A stretch of DNA of 30,176 nt. It comes from a virus. The notes below the pieces were generated by a model that was not told the origin of the DNA, made no database searches, and saw only the letters and a program-made list of their open reading frames with translations. The DNA lies in IMG/VR virus record IMGVR_UViG_3300009180_000147, positions 1 to 30,176 of that record; one strand, 5' to 3'. The position numbers and the translations under genes are program-made. Within the stretch, counting starts at the first letter, position 1, and every line of letters begins with the position of its first letter. This document shows, in pieces, positions 19,408-28,100 of the stretch.

Positions 19408-19798
19408 GGCATACCGGCTGGGGGATCCCGTTGGCATCGGTGGCCATACCGGCTGGAGCTGCCACCAGGGCCGCAGGTTCCACCTCCCGACATCACCCTG
19501 AGCGGAGCTTCTGCTGAGGCCCTGCCAGCCACCCGCGCAGCGGGCTTGGCCTTGATGCCCGTAGCCAGACTGGCGGTTGGGTTGAGGCGGGAGGTTCGTT
19601 GCCCGCTTCACCCCTCGTGTCGCTCCCGCCTCGGCCCTGCCGACGGTTTGGCGTAGGGGGTCAAGGCTGGCGTCAAACGAAGCAGAGGATTGCCGGCTGT
19701 TGGCTGCCGAGGCTTAGGGGTTGCCGGGGCCAGGGGAACCCTGTCCTTAGAAGAGATTCAACACAACTTCGATCGGCGCCAGTGAGCGAGAGGAGGTA

Positions 19799-19828
19799 TT
19801 GACAGTCTGAACTGCACCCCTGCATAGT
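19799..19828 (+). promoter_or_regulatory. Sigma-70-type promoter for the rightward block
   Basis: A perfect -35 TTGACA (19799-19804) is followed after 18 bp by CATAGT (19823-19828), a fair -10. The predicted start would be near 19835, about 95 bp before the RepL-like gene. This is the best host-type promoter I see in the window, so the rightward genes may be read by the host enzyme. Confidence 0.55.
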
Positions 19829-19930
19829 AGCGGTATCCCAAAAGCCCCTCCACCACTGGCCTCTTCTACAGGTCAGTGGGATCGACAGGGCTATTGGACT
19901 CAACAGGACCTACCCCTATGAACCCAACAG

Positions 19931-20305
19931 ATGAACGTTACCGGAAAAGCCAACACGCCTCGATTTGCCATGTTGGAGTTGAAGGAGACAGAACGAGTCA
20001 CGGAGCTGGTCGGCAAGAGGGACCTACAGCTGCGGGACGTTGCCGTGATCTGGGTCCTGCTGAGCCACACCAGCTCGTACAGCGGTCGGATCCAGGTGAC
20101 TGCAGCTGGAATTGCGCACGACCTTCAGGTCAACGATTCGGAGATCAGGGCCAGCCTTGCCCGATTGAAGAAGCACCACCTGCTGCGGCAGATCAGGGAC
20201 AGGAACACCGGAGAGCGCTACTACCGGTTGAACCCGTGGATGGTGCTGACCAACTCAGGGGGCAGCCTGTTCGGCCTGGCCTGCAAGGAGTTCGGGGAAG
20301 CATGA
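19931..20305 (+). CDS. RepL-like winged-helix protein
   Basis: A protein of 124 residues. The centre is a winged helix: LRDVAVIWVLLSHTS, VTAAGIAHDLQVNDSEIRAS, LARLKKHHLLRQI (about 35-89), with a wing GERYYRLNPWMVLTNSGG. The phrase YYRLNP...G after a helix-turn-helix recalls plasmid replication initiators of the RepL type and similar phage regulators. It is first in the rightward block, after a sigma-70-type promoter and a repeat-rich region, so it could be the replication initiator or a repressor. No Shine-Dalgarno is seen. ATG 19931 is the first in-frame start. Confidence 0.72.
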   Translation: MNVTGKANTPRFAMLELKETERVTELVGKRDLQLRDVAVIWVLLSHTSSYSGRIQVTAAGIAHDLQVNDSEIRASLARLKKHHLLRQIRDRNTGERYYRLNPWMVLTNSGGSLFGLACKEFGEA

Positions 20306-20520
20306 AGCGGGACCCTGTCGTTGAGCTGGAGAAGATGCTGCAAGGGAGGCGCAGCAAGCTGGCCAGGCTCAAGGGCCAGCGGGCATCAGCCGCGGCCATT
20401 GAGGATGCTGAGTCCTGGGTTGAAGCGTTGCGGCAAGATCTTGAGCTAGCCCGCGCTGGGCAGCTGCCTTCTGCCCTGGATGCCCTTAGGGGCAACTGTT
20501 CCAAGCCGCAAGTCCGGTAG
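20302..20520 (+). CDS. Small coiled-coil protein
   Basis: A protein of 72 residues (MKRDPVVELEKMLQGRRSKL, then ARLKGQRASAAAIEDAESWV), highly charged and predicted to be one long helix or coiled coil. ATG 20302 overlaps the stop of the RepL-like gene (ATGA), and AAGGAG lies upstream. It is co-made with that protein and might be its partner. Not recognised. Confidence 0.72.
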   Translation: MKRDPVVELEKMLQGRRSKLARLKGQRASAAAIEDAESWVEALRQDLELARAGQLPSALDALRGNCSKPQVR

Positions 20521-20548
20521 CCTGTGGCCATTGATCTGCACAACTGCA

Positions 20549-20878
20549 ATGGCTGATCTCCTGATGGTCGCTCCCAGTGAGGTGGCGGAACTGGGCCTGT
20601 CTTCAACGCTGGTGGAGCGCGAGGAGTACGACGCTGCGGTGGCACGGAGGGACCAAGGCCCTACTGCTGCTGCGGCCGATGCAGCCCTGTTTGGCGATGG
20701 CCCCCAGGAGGGCCAGGAAGCGGCCTCCGAGGAGCCGGACGTGTCAGTGGAGGCTGGTGTGGCCAAGAAGCCACGGAGGGCCCGTAAACCCGCCCCTGGC
20801 GACGATGCTGGCCAGTTCATCCCCGACGATCCGGCCACCCCGGACGTGAACGAGGCCTACGAGTCGGCTGAGGTCTGA
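20549..20878 (+). CDS. Acidic hypothetical protein upstream of terminase
   Basis: A protein of 109 residues with three parts: a helical start (MADLLMVAPSEVAELGLSST, VEREEYDAAVARRD), an acidic alanine-rich middle, and a basic patch KKPRRARKP before GQFIPDDPATPDVNEAYES. The last phrase recalls C-termini of small podoviral virion proteins (DDPxTPxVNEA). It may be a minor head protein; family uncertain. Start ATG 20549 was chosen; the frame continues upstream to 20480. Confidence 0.68.
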   Translation: MADLLMVAPSEVAELGLSSTLVEREEYDAAVARRDQGPTAAAADAALFGDGPQEGQEAASEEPDVSVEAGVAKKPRRARKPAPGDDAGQFIPDDPATPDVNEAYESAEV

Positions 20879-20886
20879 TACCTTGG

Positions 20887-20911
20887 CAACGGGTGATCCT
20901 TGTCGGGTGAG
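20887..20911 (-). promoter_or_regulatory. Pair of class I-like elements, minus orientation
   Basis: CTCACCCGACAAG (20899-20911) and ATCACCCGTTG (20886-20896) lie side by side in the gap before the large terminase, pointing leftward, opposite to the local genes. If they are promoters they would give antisense RNA over 19.9-20.9 kb or drive the leftward block from far. The second copy (CACCCGTT) is closest to the Syn5-type core. Confidence 0.4.
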
Positions 20912-20950
20912 CCTCGGGGGCCTCTCTGCTGCAGCAGGGGGGCCTTCGCC

Positions 20951-22762
20951 ATGAGTAGCTATCCCAACAGCATCCTGCCGCCGGAGCTGGTGCCGTTCCC
21001 GTACTTCCTGCTGTACGTCATGCGGGAGACGGGATTGATCGGCCCAGAAGACGAACCGACCCGGATGCAGCTGCTGATGGCCGACTGGATGAACGAGGAC
21101 GAGGGTGGCTTCACGATCACCGCCGCGTTCCGGGAAGCCTCGAAGTCGTACATCGCCGGCAACAGGGCGCTGCACCGGCTGTGCCTGGATCCGGTGAACG
21201 AGAAGGTGCTGCTGACTGGTGCCACGGCCAAGAAGCCGCAGGAGGTGAGCGACTGGATGCAGAAAACCATCCAGAGCTTGGATCTATTCGAGCCGTTGCG
21301 GTCGCGGCGGGATCAGCGGCAATCGGTGATCGCCTGGGACGTGGGGCCCGCCTCGATCGACCAGGCGCCCAGCTGCCGGGTGTCTGGCATCCTCAGCCCT
21401 GGCCTGACCGGCAGCCGAGCCACCTTCATCCTCCCGGATGACGTGGAGAACGAGAACAACAGCATTACTCCGCTGAAGCAGCAGCGGCTGGCATCGGCGT
21501 TCAACGAACTGGTGGCCATCCTGAAGGTGCCGGCACCGGGCCAGATGAAGCGGGCCATCCGGGTGCTGGGCACACCGCACATCGAGACGAGCCTGTACCT
21601 GGAGCTGTCCCGGAACCGGAACTACAAGATCCGGTACTTCCCGGCCCGCTACCCCGATCCGACCGACGAGAACGCCTGGGATTGCTACGAAGGCCACCTG
21701 TGCCCGCAGCTGGCGGCGGAGGTGCAGGAGAACCCGTGGCTGGTGGGGATGCCGACCGATCCGGAGCGCTTCCCGGAGGAGGTGCTGGAGGAGAAGGAGC
21801 TGCGGGGCACCAAGGCGTGGGTGCAGCTGCAGTACATGCTCAACTGCCGGGTGAGCACCGCTGAGAAATTCCCCTGCCGCCTGGGGGATCTGATCGTGAT
21901 GGGCCTCGATGGCAAGGCGCTGCCGGAGCTGGTGTCGTGGAGCAGTAGCCAGGAGCAGCGCATCCAGGGCCTGCAATGCGTTGGCCTGGGAAGCGATCGC
22001 TTTTACCACCGGCCGGTGGCCCTGGGGAACTGGTTGCCGCGCACGGAGGTGTGGCGTGTCGCCATGGCGATCGATCCATCAGCCAGGGGCCGCGACGAAA
22101 TGGGCTGGTGCGTGCTGGCGGAGCTGAACGGGAACATGTTCCTCCTCGATTGGGGCGGCACGCAGGCCGGCTTTGAGGACGCAACGCTGGAGGCCCTGTG
22201 CCACAAGGCGAAGCAGTGGAACGTGCAGACGGTGATCCCGGAGCCCAACTACGGCGGTGGCATGTTCAACAAGGTGCTGCTGCCCCACATGCAGCGGATC
22301 TACCCGAACTGCTCGATCCTTGATGCTGACGAGGTGCCATGGAGCACGGCGCAGAAGGAGGTGCGGATCGTCAACACGGTGGCCCCCCTGGTGCAGCAGC
22401 ACCGCTTGGTGGTGAACGAGGCCAGGATCCGCAGCGAATGGGAGGAGGCCGAGAAGGACCAGGAGACGGGGCACCAGCGGAGCCTGATGTTTCAGCTCAG
22501 CAGGGTCACCACGGACCGTGGCTGCCTGTCATGGATCGACCGGCTGGATGCCCTGGCGATCGGCTGCGCGTGGTTTGAGGAATCGGCCGCGCAGGACCAG
22601 CAGAAGGTCAAGACCCAGCGGGACCAGGAGGTGCTGCAGGCCACGATCGACGCGATCTTCGAGGAGACGGGCCGCGGCATCGAGGCCCTGGCCCTGGGCC
22701 TACCGCTCAACGGCTTCATGGGCGGCCGTGCTGTCGGCGGGATCAGCCGAGAGGGCCGGTAA
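20951..22762 (+). CDS. terL: Terminase large subunit (T7 gp19-like)
   Basis: A protein of 603 residues: the packaging motor ATPase and nuclease that fills the prohead through the portal. The N-terminal ATPase has a T7-style divergent Walker A, AFREASKSYIAG (59-70), and Walker B TFILPDDVENENNS (158-171). The C-terminal RNase H-like nuclease begins near residue 372 with MAIDPSARGRDEMGW and continues in VIPEPNYGGGMF. Start ATG 20951 has AGGGGGG upstream; the frame reaches back to TTG 20900. It lies on the opposite strand to all other structural genes and converges with the small terminase, overlapping it by 63 bp. Confidence 0.96.
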   Translation: MSSYPNSILPPELVPFPYFLLYVMRETGLIGPEDEPTRMQLLMADWMNEDEGGFTITAAFREASKSYIAGNRALHRLCLDPVNEKVLLTGATAKKPQEVSDWMQKTIQSLDLFEPLRSRRDQRQSVIAWDVGPASIDQAPSCRVSGILSPGLTGSRATFILPDDVENENNSITPLKQQRLASAFNELVAILKVPAPGQMKRAIRVLGTPHIETSLYLELSRNRNYKIRYFPARYPDPTDENAWDCYEGHLCPQLAAEVQENPWLVGMPTDPERFPEEVLEEKELRGTKAWVQLQYMLNCRVSTAEKFPCRLGDLIVMGLDGKALPELVSWSSSQEQRIQGLQCVGLGSDRFYHRPVALGNWLPRTEVWRVAMAIDPSARGRDEMGWCVLAELNGNMFLLDWGGTQAGFEDATLEALCHKAKQWNVQTVIPEPNYGGGMFNKVLLPHMQRIYPNCSILDADEVPWSTAQKEVRIVNTVAPLVQQHRLVVNEARIRSEWEEAEKDQETGHQRSLMFQLSRVTTDRGCLSWIDRLDALAIGCAWFEESAAQDQQKVKTQRDQEVLQATIDAIFEETGRGIEALALGLPLNGFMGGRAVGGISREGR

Positions 22763-23041
22763 GAGGTGCGGCAGCGCCTTCTGCCTGGCCTCCAGGTGGC
22801 CGGGGGAGATCCGCATGCCCTGCAGCATCTGCTTCATCCGGTCCATGGGGTTGTCGGGGATCGCCGCGGCCGAGATTGAGTTCTGCTTGAGCAGCTGCAT
22901 GGCCACCCGCAGGTCGTCATTGCTGATCGGCACCGGATTGCCTTCGTCGTCCAGCTGTTCGCCCGCGACCTTGCTCAAGCAGAGGTCGGCGACCGCCTCG
23001 TTCAAGCGGTCCAGCTTTTCGCGGAGCGAATCAGCGGCCAT
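22700..23041 (-). CDS. terS: Terminase small subunit (T7 gp18-like)
   Basis: A protein of 113 residues: MAADSLREKLDRLNEAVADL, then PISNDDLRVAMQLLKQNSIS and IPDNPMDRMKQMLQGM. The pattern (helix, then LRVAxQLLKxNxI) is typical of small DNA-recognition subunits of T7-type terminases. Start ATG 23041 follows a class II palindrome by six bases. The gene comes after the tail fibre and lysis-type genes in the leftward direction, as in T7 (17, 17.5, 18). The 3' end runs 63 bp into the terL end on the other strand. Confidence 0.83.
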   Translation of the reverse strand: MAADSLREKLDRLNEAVADLCLSKVAGEQLDDEGNPVPISNDDLRVAMQLLKQNSISAAAIPDNPMDRMKQMLQGMRISPGHLEARQKALPHLLPALSADPADSTAAHEAVER

Positions 23042-23047
23042 AATGGT

Positions 23048-23060
23048 TGCAGGGCTGCAG
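23048..23060. promoter_or_regulatory. Class II element TGCAGGGCTGCAG between divergent genes
   Basis: It lies in the 30-bp gap between terS (leftward) and the C39-type gene (rightward). The near-palindrome could serve both directions. A TGCAGACC copy overlaps it at 23056-23063. Confidence 0.5.
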
Positions 23061-23071
23061 ACCTTCCCATC

Positions 23072-23665
23072 ATGGCCGATGCTTTCCCCAATCCTTTGCC
23101 GGTGAAGTGGCAGAGCCAGCTGGATAACGCCTCTGGCACAGGCTACAGAGAGTGTTTCAGCTCCAGTTGCGCCATGTTGGCCATGTATTGGGGGCGAATC
23201 AAGGACGACGACGCCTATAACCGGATCCGATCCATGTATGGGGACTCGACCAACGCTGAGGCACAGCTTCGGGCGTTGCGATTGCTCAAATTGGACGCCT
23301 ATTTCCGCACCGATGGGCGGCCGGAGGACATCGAACGCGAGATTGACGCTGGCAGGCCCGTTGCCGTGGGCTGGTTGCACAAGGGATCATCCTCCAACCC
23401 GTTCGGAGGGGGCCACTGGACGGTCATTAAGGGTTACAACGACACCCACTGGATCCACAACGACCCAAACGGGGAGGCAATGCTGGCCTCGGGTGGGTAC
23501 ACGACCAGCCGAAACGGTGCCGGGGTGGCCTACAGCCGGCGCAACTGGAACCCCAGGTGGATGCCGGGGGGCACAGGGGGCTGGATGCTGACCTGCAGCA
23601 AACCACCGCTCATGCTGGAGGGGCTGGCGGCTCGGCCACAGCGGGCTTCCGGCGGCGCTGCGTGA
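23072..23665 (+). CDS. C39-like cysteine peptidase, possible lysis enzyme
   Basis: A protein of 197 residues with a papain-like (C39_2) fold pattern: YRECFSSSCAMLAMYWG with C28 as nucleophile, GGGHWTVIKGY with H115, and HNDPNGE with N130/D131. The segment GDSTNAEAQLRALRLLKLDA and the DIEREIDAGRPVAVGWLHKG that follows are typical of phage members. Phages use such proteins in lysis or cell-wall opening, but the substrate is not proven. The gene is divergent from terS and convergent with two small membrane proteins that may form the rest of the lysis set. No signal peptide. Confidence 0.82.
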   Translation: MADAFPNPLPVKWQSQLDNASGTGYRECFSSSCAMLAMYWGRIKDDDAYNRIRSMYGDSTNAEAQLRALRLLKLDAYFRTDGRPEDIEREIDAGRPVAVGWLHKGSSSNPFGGGHWTVIKGYNDTHWIHNDPNGEAMLASGGYTTSRNGAGVAYSRRNWNPRWMPGGTGGWMLTCSKPPLMLEGLAARPQRASGGAA

Positions 23666-23813
23666 TGAGCTTGGCCACGGCCGGCAATGGGCTCGGCACC
23701 AGCACGCCCAGGGCCCAGTTCCAACGGGAGTCGCACGTCTGCCAGGGAGTTGGAGCGCGAAACTCGCAGATCCCGATGTAGGAGCCAACCAGGGCAGCGG
23801 TGAACCAGGCCAT
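23610..23813 (-). CDS. Small membrane protein, lysis-type (holin or spanin candidate)
   Basis: A protein of 67 residues with two hydrophobic stretches, MAWFTAALVGSYIGICEF and WNWALGVLVPSPLPAVAKLI, and a basic, proline-rich tail (TQRRRKPAVAEPPAPPA). ATG 23813 overlaps the stop of the neighbour (TGATG). The 3' end overlaps the peptidase gene by 56 bp on the opposite strand. Its place between tail fibre and terS equals T7 17.5 (holin). A pair of cysteines (C16, C27) may form a bond. Confidence 0.66.
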   Translation of the reverse strand: MAWFTAALVGSYIGICEFRAPTPWQTCDSRWNWALGVLVPSPLPAVAKLITQRRRKPAVAEPPAPPA

Positions 23814-24010
23814 CAGAGCTTCCCCGCCCGCAACCGTTCTTCGTGGTCCTCCAGGGTGCCCTCATGGCGTGACAGCACCTCCATGATCTTGCCCTCGAAG
23901 GCGCCCAGCCCCTTGGAAATGGCCCATAGTGCCTTGACGCCGGATCCGAGGATCGTCAGGCCGACGCCGATCAGCGCGATTGATTCAGCGACACCCACTG
24001 CTGCAGCCAT
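23813..24010 (-). CDS. Small one-span membrane protein with coiled coil
   Basis: A protein of 65 residues: a hydrophobic N-terminal segment VAESIALIGVGLTILGSGVK (about 7-26) and a charged helical end (IMEVLSRHEGTLEDHEERLR). The layout fits small holins or class II-type proteins next to the tail fibre gene, like T7 17.5. Starts at ATG 24010 without a clear Shine-Dalgarno. Its stop overlaps the next membrane protein, so they are co-made. Confidence 0.7.
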   Translation of the reverse strand: MAAAVGVAESIALIGVGLTILGSGVKALWAISKGLGAFEGKIMEVLSRHEGTLEDHEERLRAGKL

Positions 24011-24045
24011 GGAGAGCTGAAGGAATCATAGGCCTGCCGGCAACC

Positions 24046-25140
24046 TCAGGTTTTGATGCAGTACAGCAGTGCCACGTTGCGGGGGCGAGTCTCGGTGCCG
24101 CCTGCTGCTGCCGTGGGAGCCCCGCCAGTGGTGCTCACTGCAACCCTGTTCGTGAAAAAGCCAGAAGTGGCGGTTCCCTGCCCGCTTGTTTCGTTGCTTG
24201 TGGCGTACCAGCCTGATGGATGCGTGTGGCTCTTGTAGTCATCAGCCTGGGCGCTGCCTATTGCTCGCCCGGTATCAACACCACGGCCATCATCCCAGCC
24301 CCGCACAAACTCACCACGCAAATCAGGCAAGGCAAACGTGGTACTGCCATTGCCAGCTCCGTAGATTGTACCAATCGCAGCGAATAGGCCCGCGTAGGTT
24401 GTGCGACTGACCAGCTGGCCATTGGCCTTCAGCCATCCAGTTGGAGCAGTATTGCCAGCGAATGGGAGAATAAAACCGGCTGGCAAGACTGCTGCTGTTG
24501 CCATGGCAGGCGTGGCGTAGCGGCTATCAGGATCCACGGGCCTGTAGTCCACCCACTTCCAGGTGTTCCCGGTGGTGGTGTAAACCAGCCTCACGGTCAC
24601 ATCGGATGCGCCAACGAACCCAGAAGGCCTGCCGGTCAGTGGCGAGAACGACTGGATGCCGGTGCTGTTGCTGATCTCGATGCGCTGCTCATTGGTCGGT
24701 GCCGCCGGTATCGCCGCGACCGTGCCGATCGGGTCGTAGCCCAGGGCGGCGCCAACTTGCGCCAGCGCTGATCCAGCGTTTGCCAGGGCCAGCGTGCTGG
24801 CGTCCTCCTGTTCCTGCACGGCATAGAAGTTCTGCCGATCCGCTGTCAGCAGATCATCCATGTCCACGTTCGAGCCATCAGTCCAACCAACCAGCAGGTC
24901 GGTGGTCGGGGTCTTGCGCTTCAGGGTGACCGTTGATCCGGTGGTGGCCGTGAGCAGCGTGATCGACGCATCATTGACCCAGTTGTAATTAGTGCCCTCG
25001 ACCAGTAGGGCGCTGTAAGTCCCCAACGACGGGTCGTAGTTGGTGTAAAGGCAGACGTGGGCACGCAGCAGGAAGGGGATGCTGACCGCCAGGTTGATGC
25101 CGGCCGCTCCCCCGGCAAACGTCTGGATGCTGTAGGGCAC
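24046..25140 (-). CDS. Tail fibre protein with T7-type N-terminus and collar domain
   Basis: A protein of 364 residues that should bind the host surface. Residues 1-115 match the T7 gp17 N-terminal (tail-attachment) domain in outline: IPFLLRAHVCLYTN, VEGTNYNWVNDASITL, LKRKTPTTDLLVGWTDGS, then VQEQED. A linker leads to a phage tail collar domain (about 222-300): PAGFILPFAGNTAPTGWLKA, LPDLRGEFVRGWDDGRGVD. The C-terminal SHTHPSGW and the final RPRNVALLYCIK are typical of collar-containing fibres. GTG 25140 is the start, 8 bp after a class II element. It is shorter than T7 gp17 (553). Confidence 0.92.
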   Translation of the reverse strand: MPYSIQTFAGGAAGINLAVSIPFLLRAHVCLYTNYDPSLGTYSALLVEGTNYNWVNDASITLLTATTGSTVTLKRKTPTTDLLVGWTDGSNVDMDDLLTADRQNFYAVQEQEDASTLALANAGSALAQVGAALGYDPIGTVAAIPAAPTNEQRIEISNSTGIQSFSPLTGRPSGFVGASDVTVRLVYTTTGNTWKWVDYRPVDPDSRYATPAMATAAVLPAGFILPFAGNTAPTGWLKANGQLVSRTTYAGLFAAIGTIYGAGNGSTTFALPDLRGEFVRGWDDGRGVDTGRAIGSAQADDYKSHTHPSGWYATSNETSGQGTATSGFFTNRVAVSTTGGAPTAAAGGTETRPRNVALLYCIKT

Positions 25141-25147
25141 GGCGATA

Positions 25148-25163
25148 GCTGCAGGGCTGCAGC
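25148..25163 (-). promoter_or_regulatory. Class II palindrome before the tail fibre gene
   Basis: GCTGCAGGGCTGCAGC is a perfect inverted repeat (7-bp arms, 2-bp centre), 8 bp upstream of the GTG of the tail fibre gene and 17 bp past the stop of the virion protein gene. Confidence 0.5.
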
Positions 25164-25180
25164 CATTCTGCCGCCTGTCG

Positions 25181-28100
25181 CTACTGCCCGATCATGCCCT
25201 GGGCCTTGGTGACCTGGGATTCGATGGTCTGCTCGTTCTGCTTTGCCACGCTGGCATCCCGCAACTGGCGCCATTCCGCTGCTGCAGGGGTGTTGCTCAT
25301 TTCCACCTGATGCTGGGCCAAGTGGTCGTAATACTCATGCAGCAGCTTGACCATCCTGGGGCCAGGCAGCGTCATCACTTCCTTCAGCGGTCGGTCAGTG
25401 ACGCGGCGATCAGTGGTGAACGCTGGATCGGCCTCCAGGTTCTTCCACGTTTGGCTGGCGAACAGGCCCCGCAGCGCCTGCTCCAGGGTCTTGCCCTTGG
25501 TTAGCCGGTCCATCAGGCCATTGTTGTTCAGGTCCACCGAGAAGGGGATGGATTCGACGCTGCGCTCACGCCCATCCATCGACACCTCCTTGGCGTTGCG
25601 GCGCCAGGTCAGCTGCTGGCCGAACACCGGGTCGTCACCAATCGCCGCGCCCTTCACGGTGCCGATGTGGTGGTTGTACTCCTTCTCCAGGTCCTCGCCC
25701 ATCAAAACTCCCTGCATCCGGCCGCTGACCAGCGGCGGCGGCGAGTTGAGCATGCCGATGCTGTCGAGGACTGCATGCACCGGGCTGCGGCTGGCACGGC
25801 TGATCGGGGCCCACTTCGGCCAGATCGCTGGCGTGCCGACGCCCATCTTCTCCTGCCACTCCTTGCGGAACATGCCCTCAGGCAGCCGCAGCTTGTAGTT
25901 CAGGTAGTCGGTGTCCTTGATCGGTTGCCCCATGGCCGCGGCCACCGATGGAACCGAGAAGTAGGCAAAGCTCCGCAGGTTGTCGCGGATGGCCTCCAGC
26001 GGATCGTTGGGATCCACCTCGTCCTGCAGCTCCTTGTCCTGCTGGGTCATAATCCGCGCCTGGTACAAGTTGTTGGCGCGAAGGCTGCCGAACCGCTCCA
26101 GGTCGCGCATGGGGCCCGATGCCGGGTTGAGCTGGCCGTTGGCCAGGTAGCCGACGAGCTGCTTCCAGCGCCTCTCCGTGGGATCGACCATCAGCTCCGC
26201 CAGCTGGGCGAACTGGCCCAGGCTGGTCTGGCGCATCAGCTGGCCAACGAACACCTGGCCAATGCCCATGAAGCCGTTGTACTGGTCGTACTTGGTGTAC
26301 TCGCCATTGAGAAAGGAATCCTTGATGTCCTTGTAGAGGAACATGGTCTGGAGCACCGGCAGCGCCCCAAGGCTCAGCAGCGGGATCCCAAAAAGGCTGT
26401 TGGGGATGTGCCCCTCAGCCAGCCACTGCTTCCGCGCTGCGGGCTCCAGGGGGCCATTCCCTTCCACCACGCCGGCAGTCTCCAGGGCGGTGAACATGCC
26501 GGCCATGCCCAGGAAGGTGGTCCAGCCGCCGGCCACCTTCGCCAGTTGCTCCGTGCTTGGCTCCTGCCCCTTGAGCACGTTGAACACGATCTTGGCCGTC
26601 TCCCTGAGTGGCGGCATCGAGTTCTTGAAGGTCCACAGGTACTGGTTGAAGGGGGAGCGCCAGTACGGGAACACTGCATCGACGTAGCGGAAGTTCCGCA
26701 GCCTCATCACACCGTCATCCACCACGCCTGCGAAGCCCTCGGGCCGGTTCTGCAGCCTCGCGTAGCCGCTGAAGTTAAACGCTTCCTTCTGCTGCAACGA
26801 GTTCAGCACCGGCATCCCCACCTTCTCAGCGGCCAGGTAGCTGGCGATCTCGTCGTCGCTGGCATCCTCCATGCCGAACTGCGTCCGCGCATCACGGATG
26901 TTTTGCGGTGTCGGCGTGGCCTGGTACAGCTCGTCATCCAGCTTCCCCCGCACCCAGGCGCGGCGATCTGCCCAGCTCTCGGATGGTTTGGCCTGGATGC
27001 GTTGCAGCATCAGCTCGTTGGCCCTGGTGGTCATGTGGACCCGCAGGCCAGCCCGGTGATCCACGGCGCCCATCATCTGCAGCGCGGAGGTCACCGGCAG
27101 GCGGGCACCCGTCGTCTTCTCGATCAGGTGGTTGGCCATCAGCTTCATGCCGACGAACGCCTTGTCCCGCAGCAGCAACGGCCAATCAACTGGGTTCTCG
27201 TCCCCCAGGGATCCGAAGAAATTGCCCAGGGATGGCTCGTTGGCGCTCGTCATTCGCATGTCAGTGAGCCCGCCTTGACCCTGCTCCTGGTACATGGCCC
27301 GCGCTGTGCGGGTGCCGTCGTCGCCAATGTTCTCCCCGTAGAGCACCTTCAGCGCCGCGTCGTACTGCTCAGCGATCTCCTGCGTCCCCTTGGTGCCCAG
27401 CGTGTCCGGGTTGCCCGCAAACGGGGTGTCAGCCTCCATGAAGTGGTGGCGCAGCGACTCCTTCCAGCTCTGCCGCACCACGTCATGGGCGATGATCCCC
27501 GCCTCCGCGGCCACCCTGTAGCCCTCCAGCGTCTTGTCGGTACTCAGTAGTGTCCGGGTCCACTTGGTCCCGATCGGCTGGCTCAGGTCCATGGCCCGCA
27601 GCCGCACGCCGTTCTCCCCGGCCTTGCGGACCCCCTCGGCCGCGAAAATCAGCTTGCCGCTCAGGTAGTTGTTGACCAGCTGCGTGTTGCCGCTGAACAG
27701 CTGGCTGTCCTTGACGTAGGCCTTGGCATTGCGGCGCCAGTTGTGCTCAAAGTCCGCGTCAGCCGGCGGCGCCATGGGGTCCGCCAGCTCCTCCTCCAGG
27801 GTGTCAGCGATCCTGGCCAGGTCATCCAGGCCATCGACGCCGCGGCTGGAGGCTTCCGCCACCTTGCCGGCCAGGCTGTCGGCGGTCACCAGATCCTTGT
27901 CGCCAAAGATCCGGGTGGCCTGCTCGAAGATGTCGTCCTGGACCCTGCCGATGAAGCCGGTCAGGTCCATGCCTGGATCGCGCTGCAGCTGCTGGAGCAG
28001 CTGACCCGATACCCGGCGAGACAGGGCCGCTGAACGGTGGGCAAACACGGCCTTGCGGTAGGCATCGACAAACTCCTGCTTGACCTCAACCGCTGGCGGC

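Larger units (their letters stand above)
18972..19930. other. Non-coding control region between divergent gene blocks
   Basis: About 960 bp without a credible gene; the frames on the minus strand here are proline/serine/arginine-rich and lack a start signal. It holds an A/T-rich island near 19055-19065, the GATTGCATC repeats, two TGCAGACC copies (19204, 19224), AGCAGAT-ggtaa-ATCTGCT (19171-19189), two class II elements (19352, 19395) and a sigma-70-type promoter at the right end. It separates leftward early genes from the rightward block, the typical place for immunity control or a replication origin. Confidence 0.6.

Noticed and set aside
18949-19611. 220-codon minus-strand frame in the control region
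   Set aside because: Composition rich in Pro/Ser/Arg/Cys, no start signal, and it covers repeats and hairpins. Treated as non-coding.
21993-22000. HIP1 (GCGATCGC), the cyanobacterial genome repeat
   Set aside because: I noticed only this copy, inside terL. It gives no support for or against the host call.
25667-27550. 627-codon open frame on the plus strand
   Set aside because: It is the antisense of the internal virion protein. It is rich in His, Gln, Gly and Val, as expected from reading a GC-rich gene backwards, and has no ribosome binding site.
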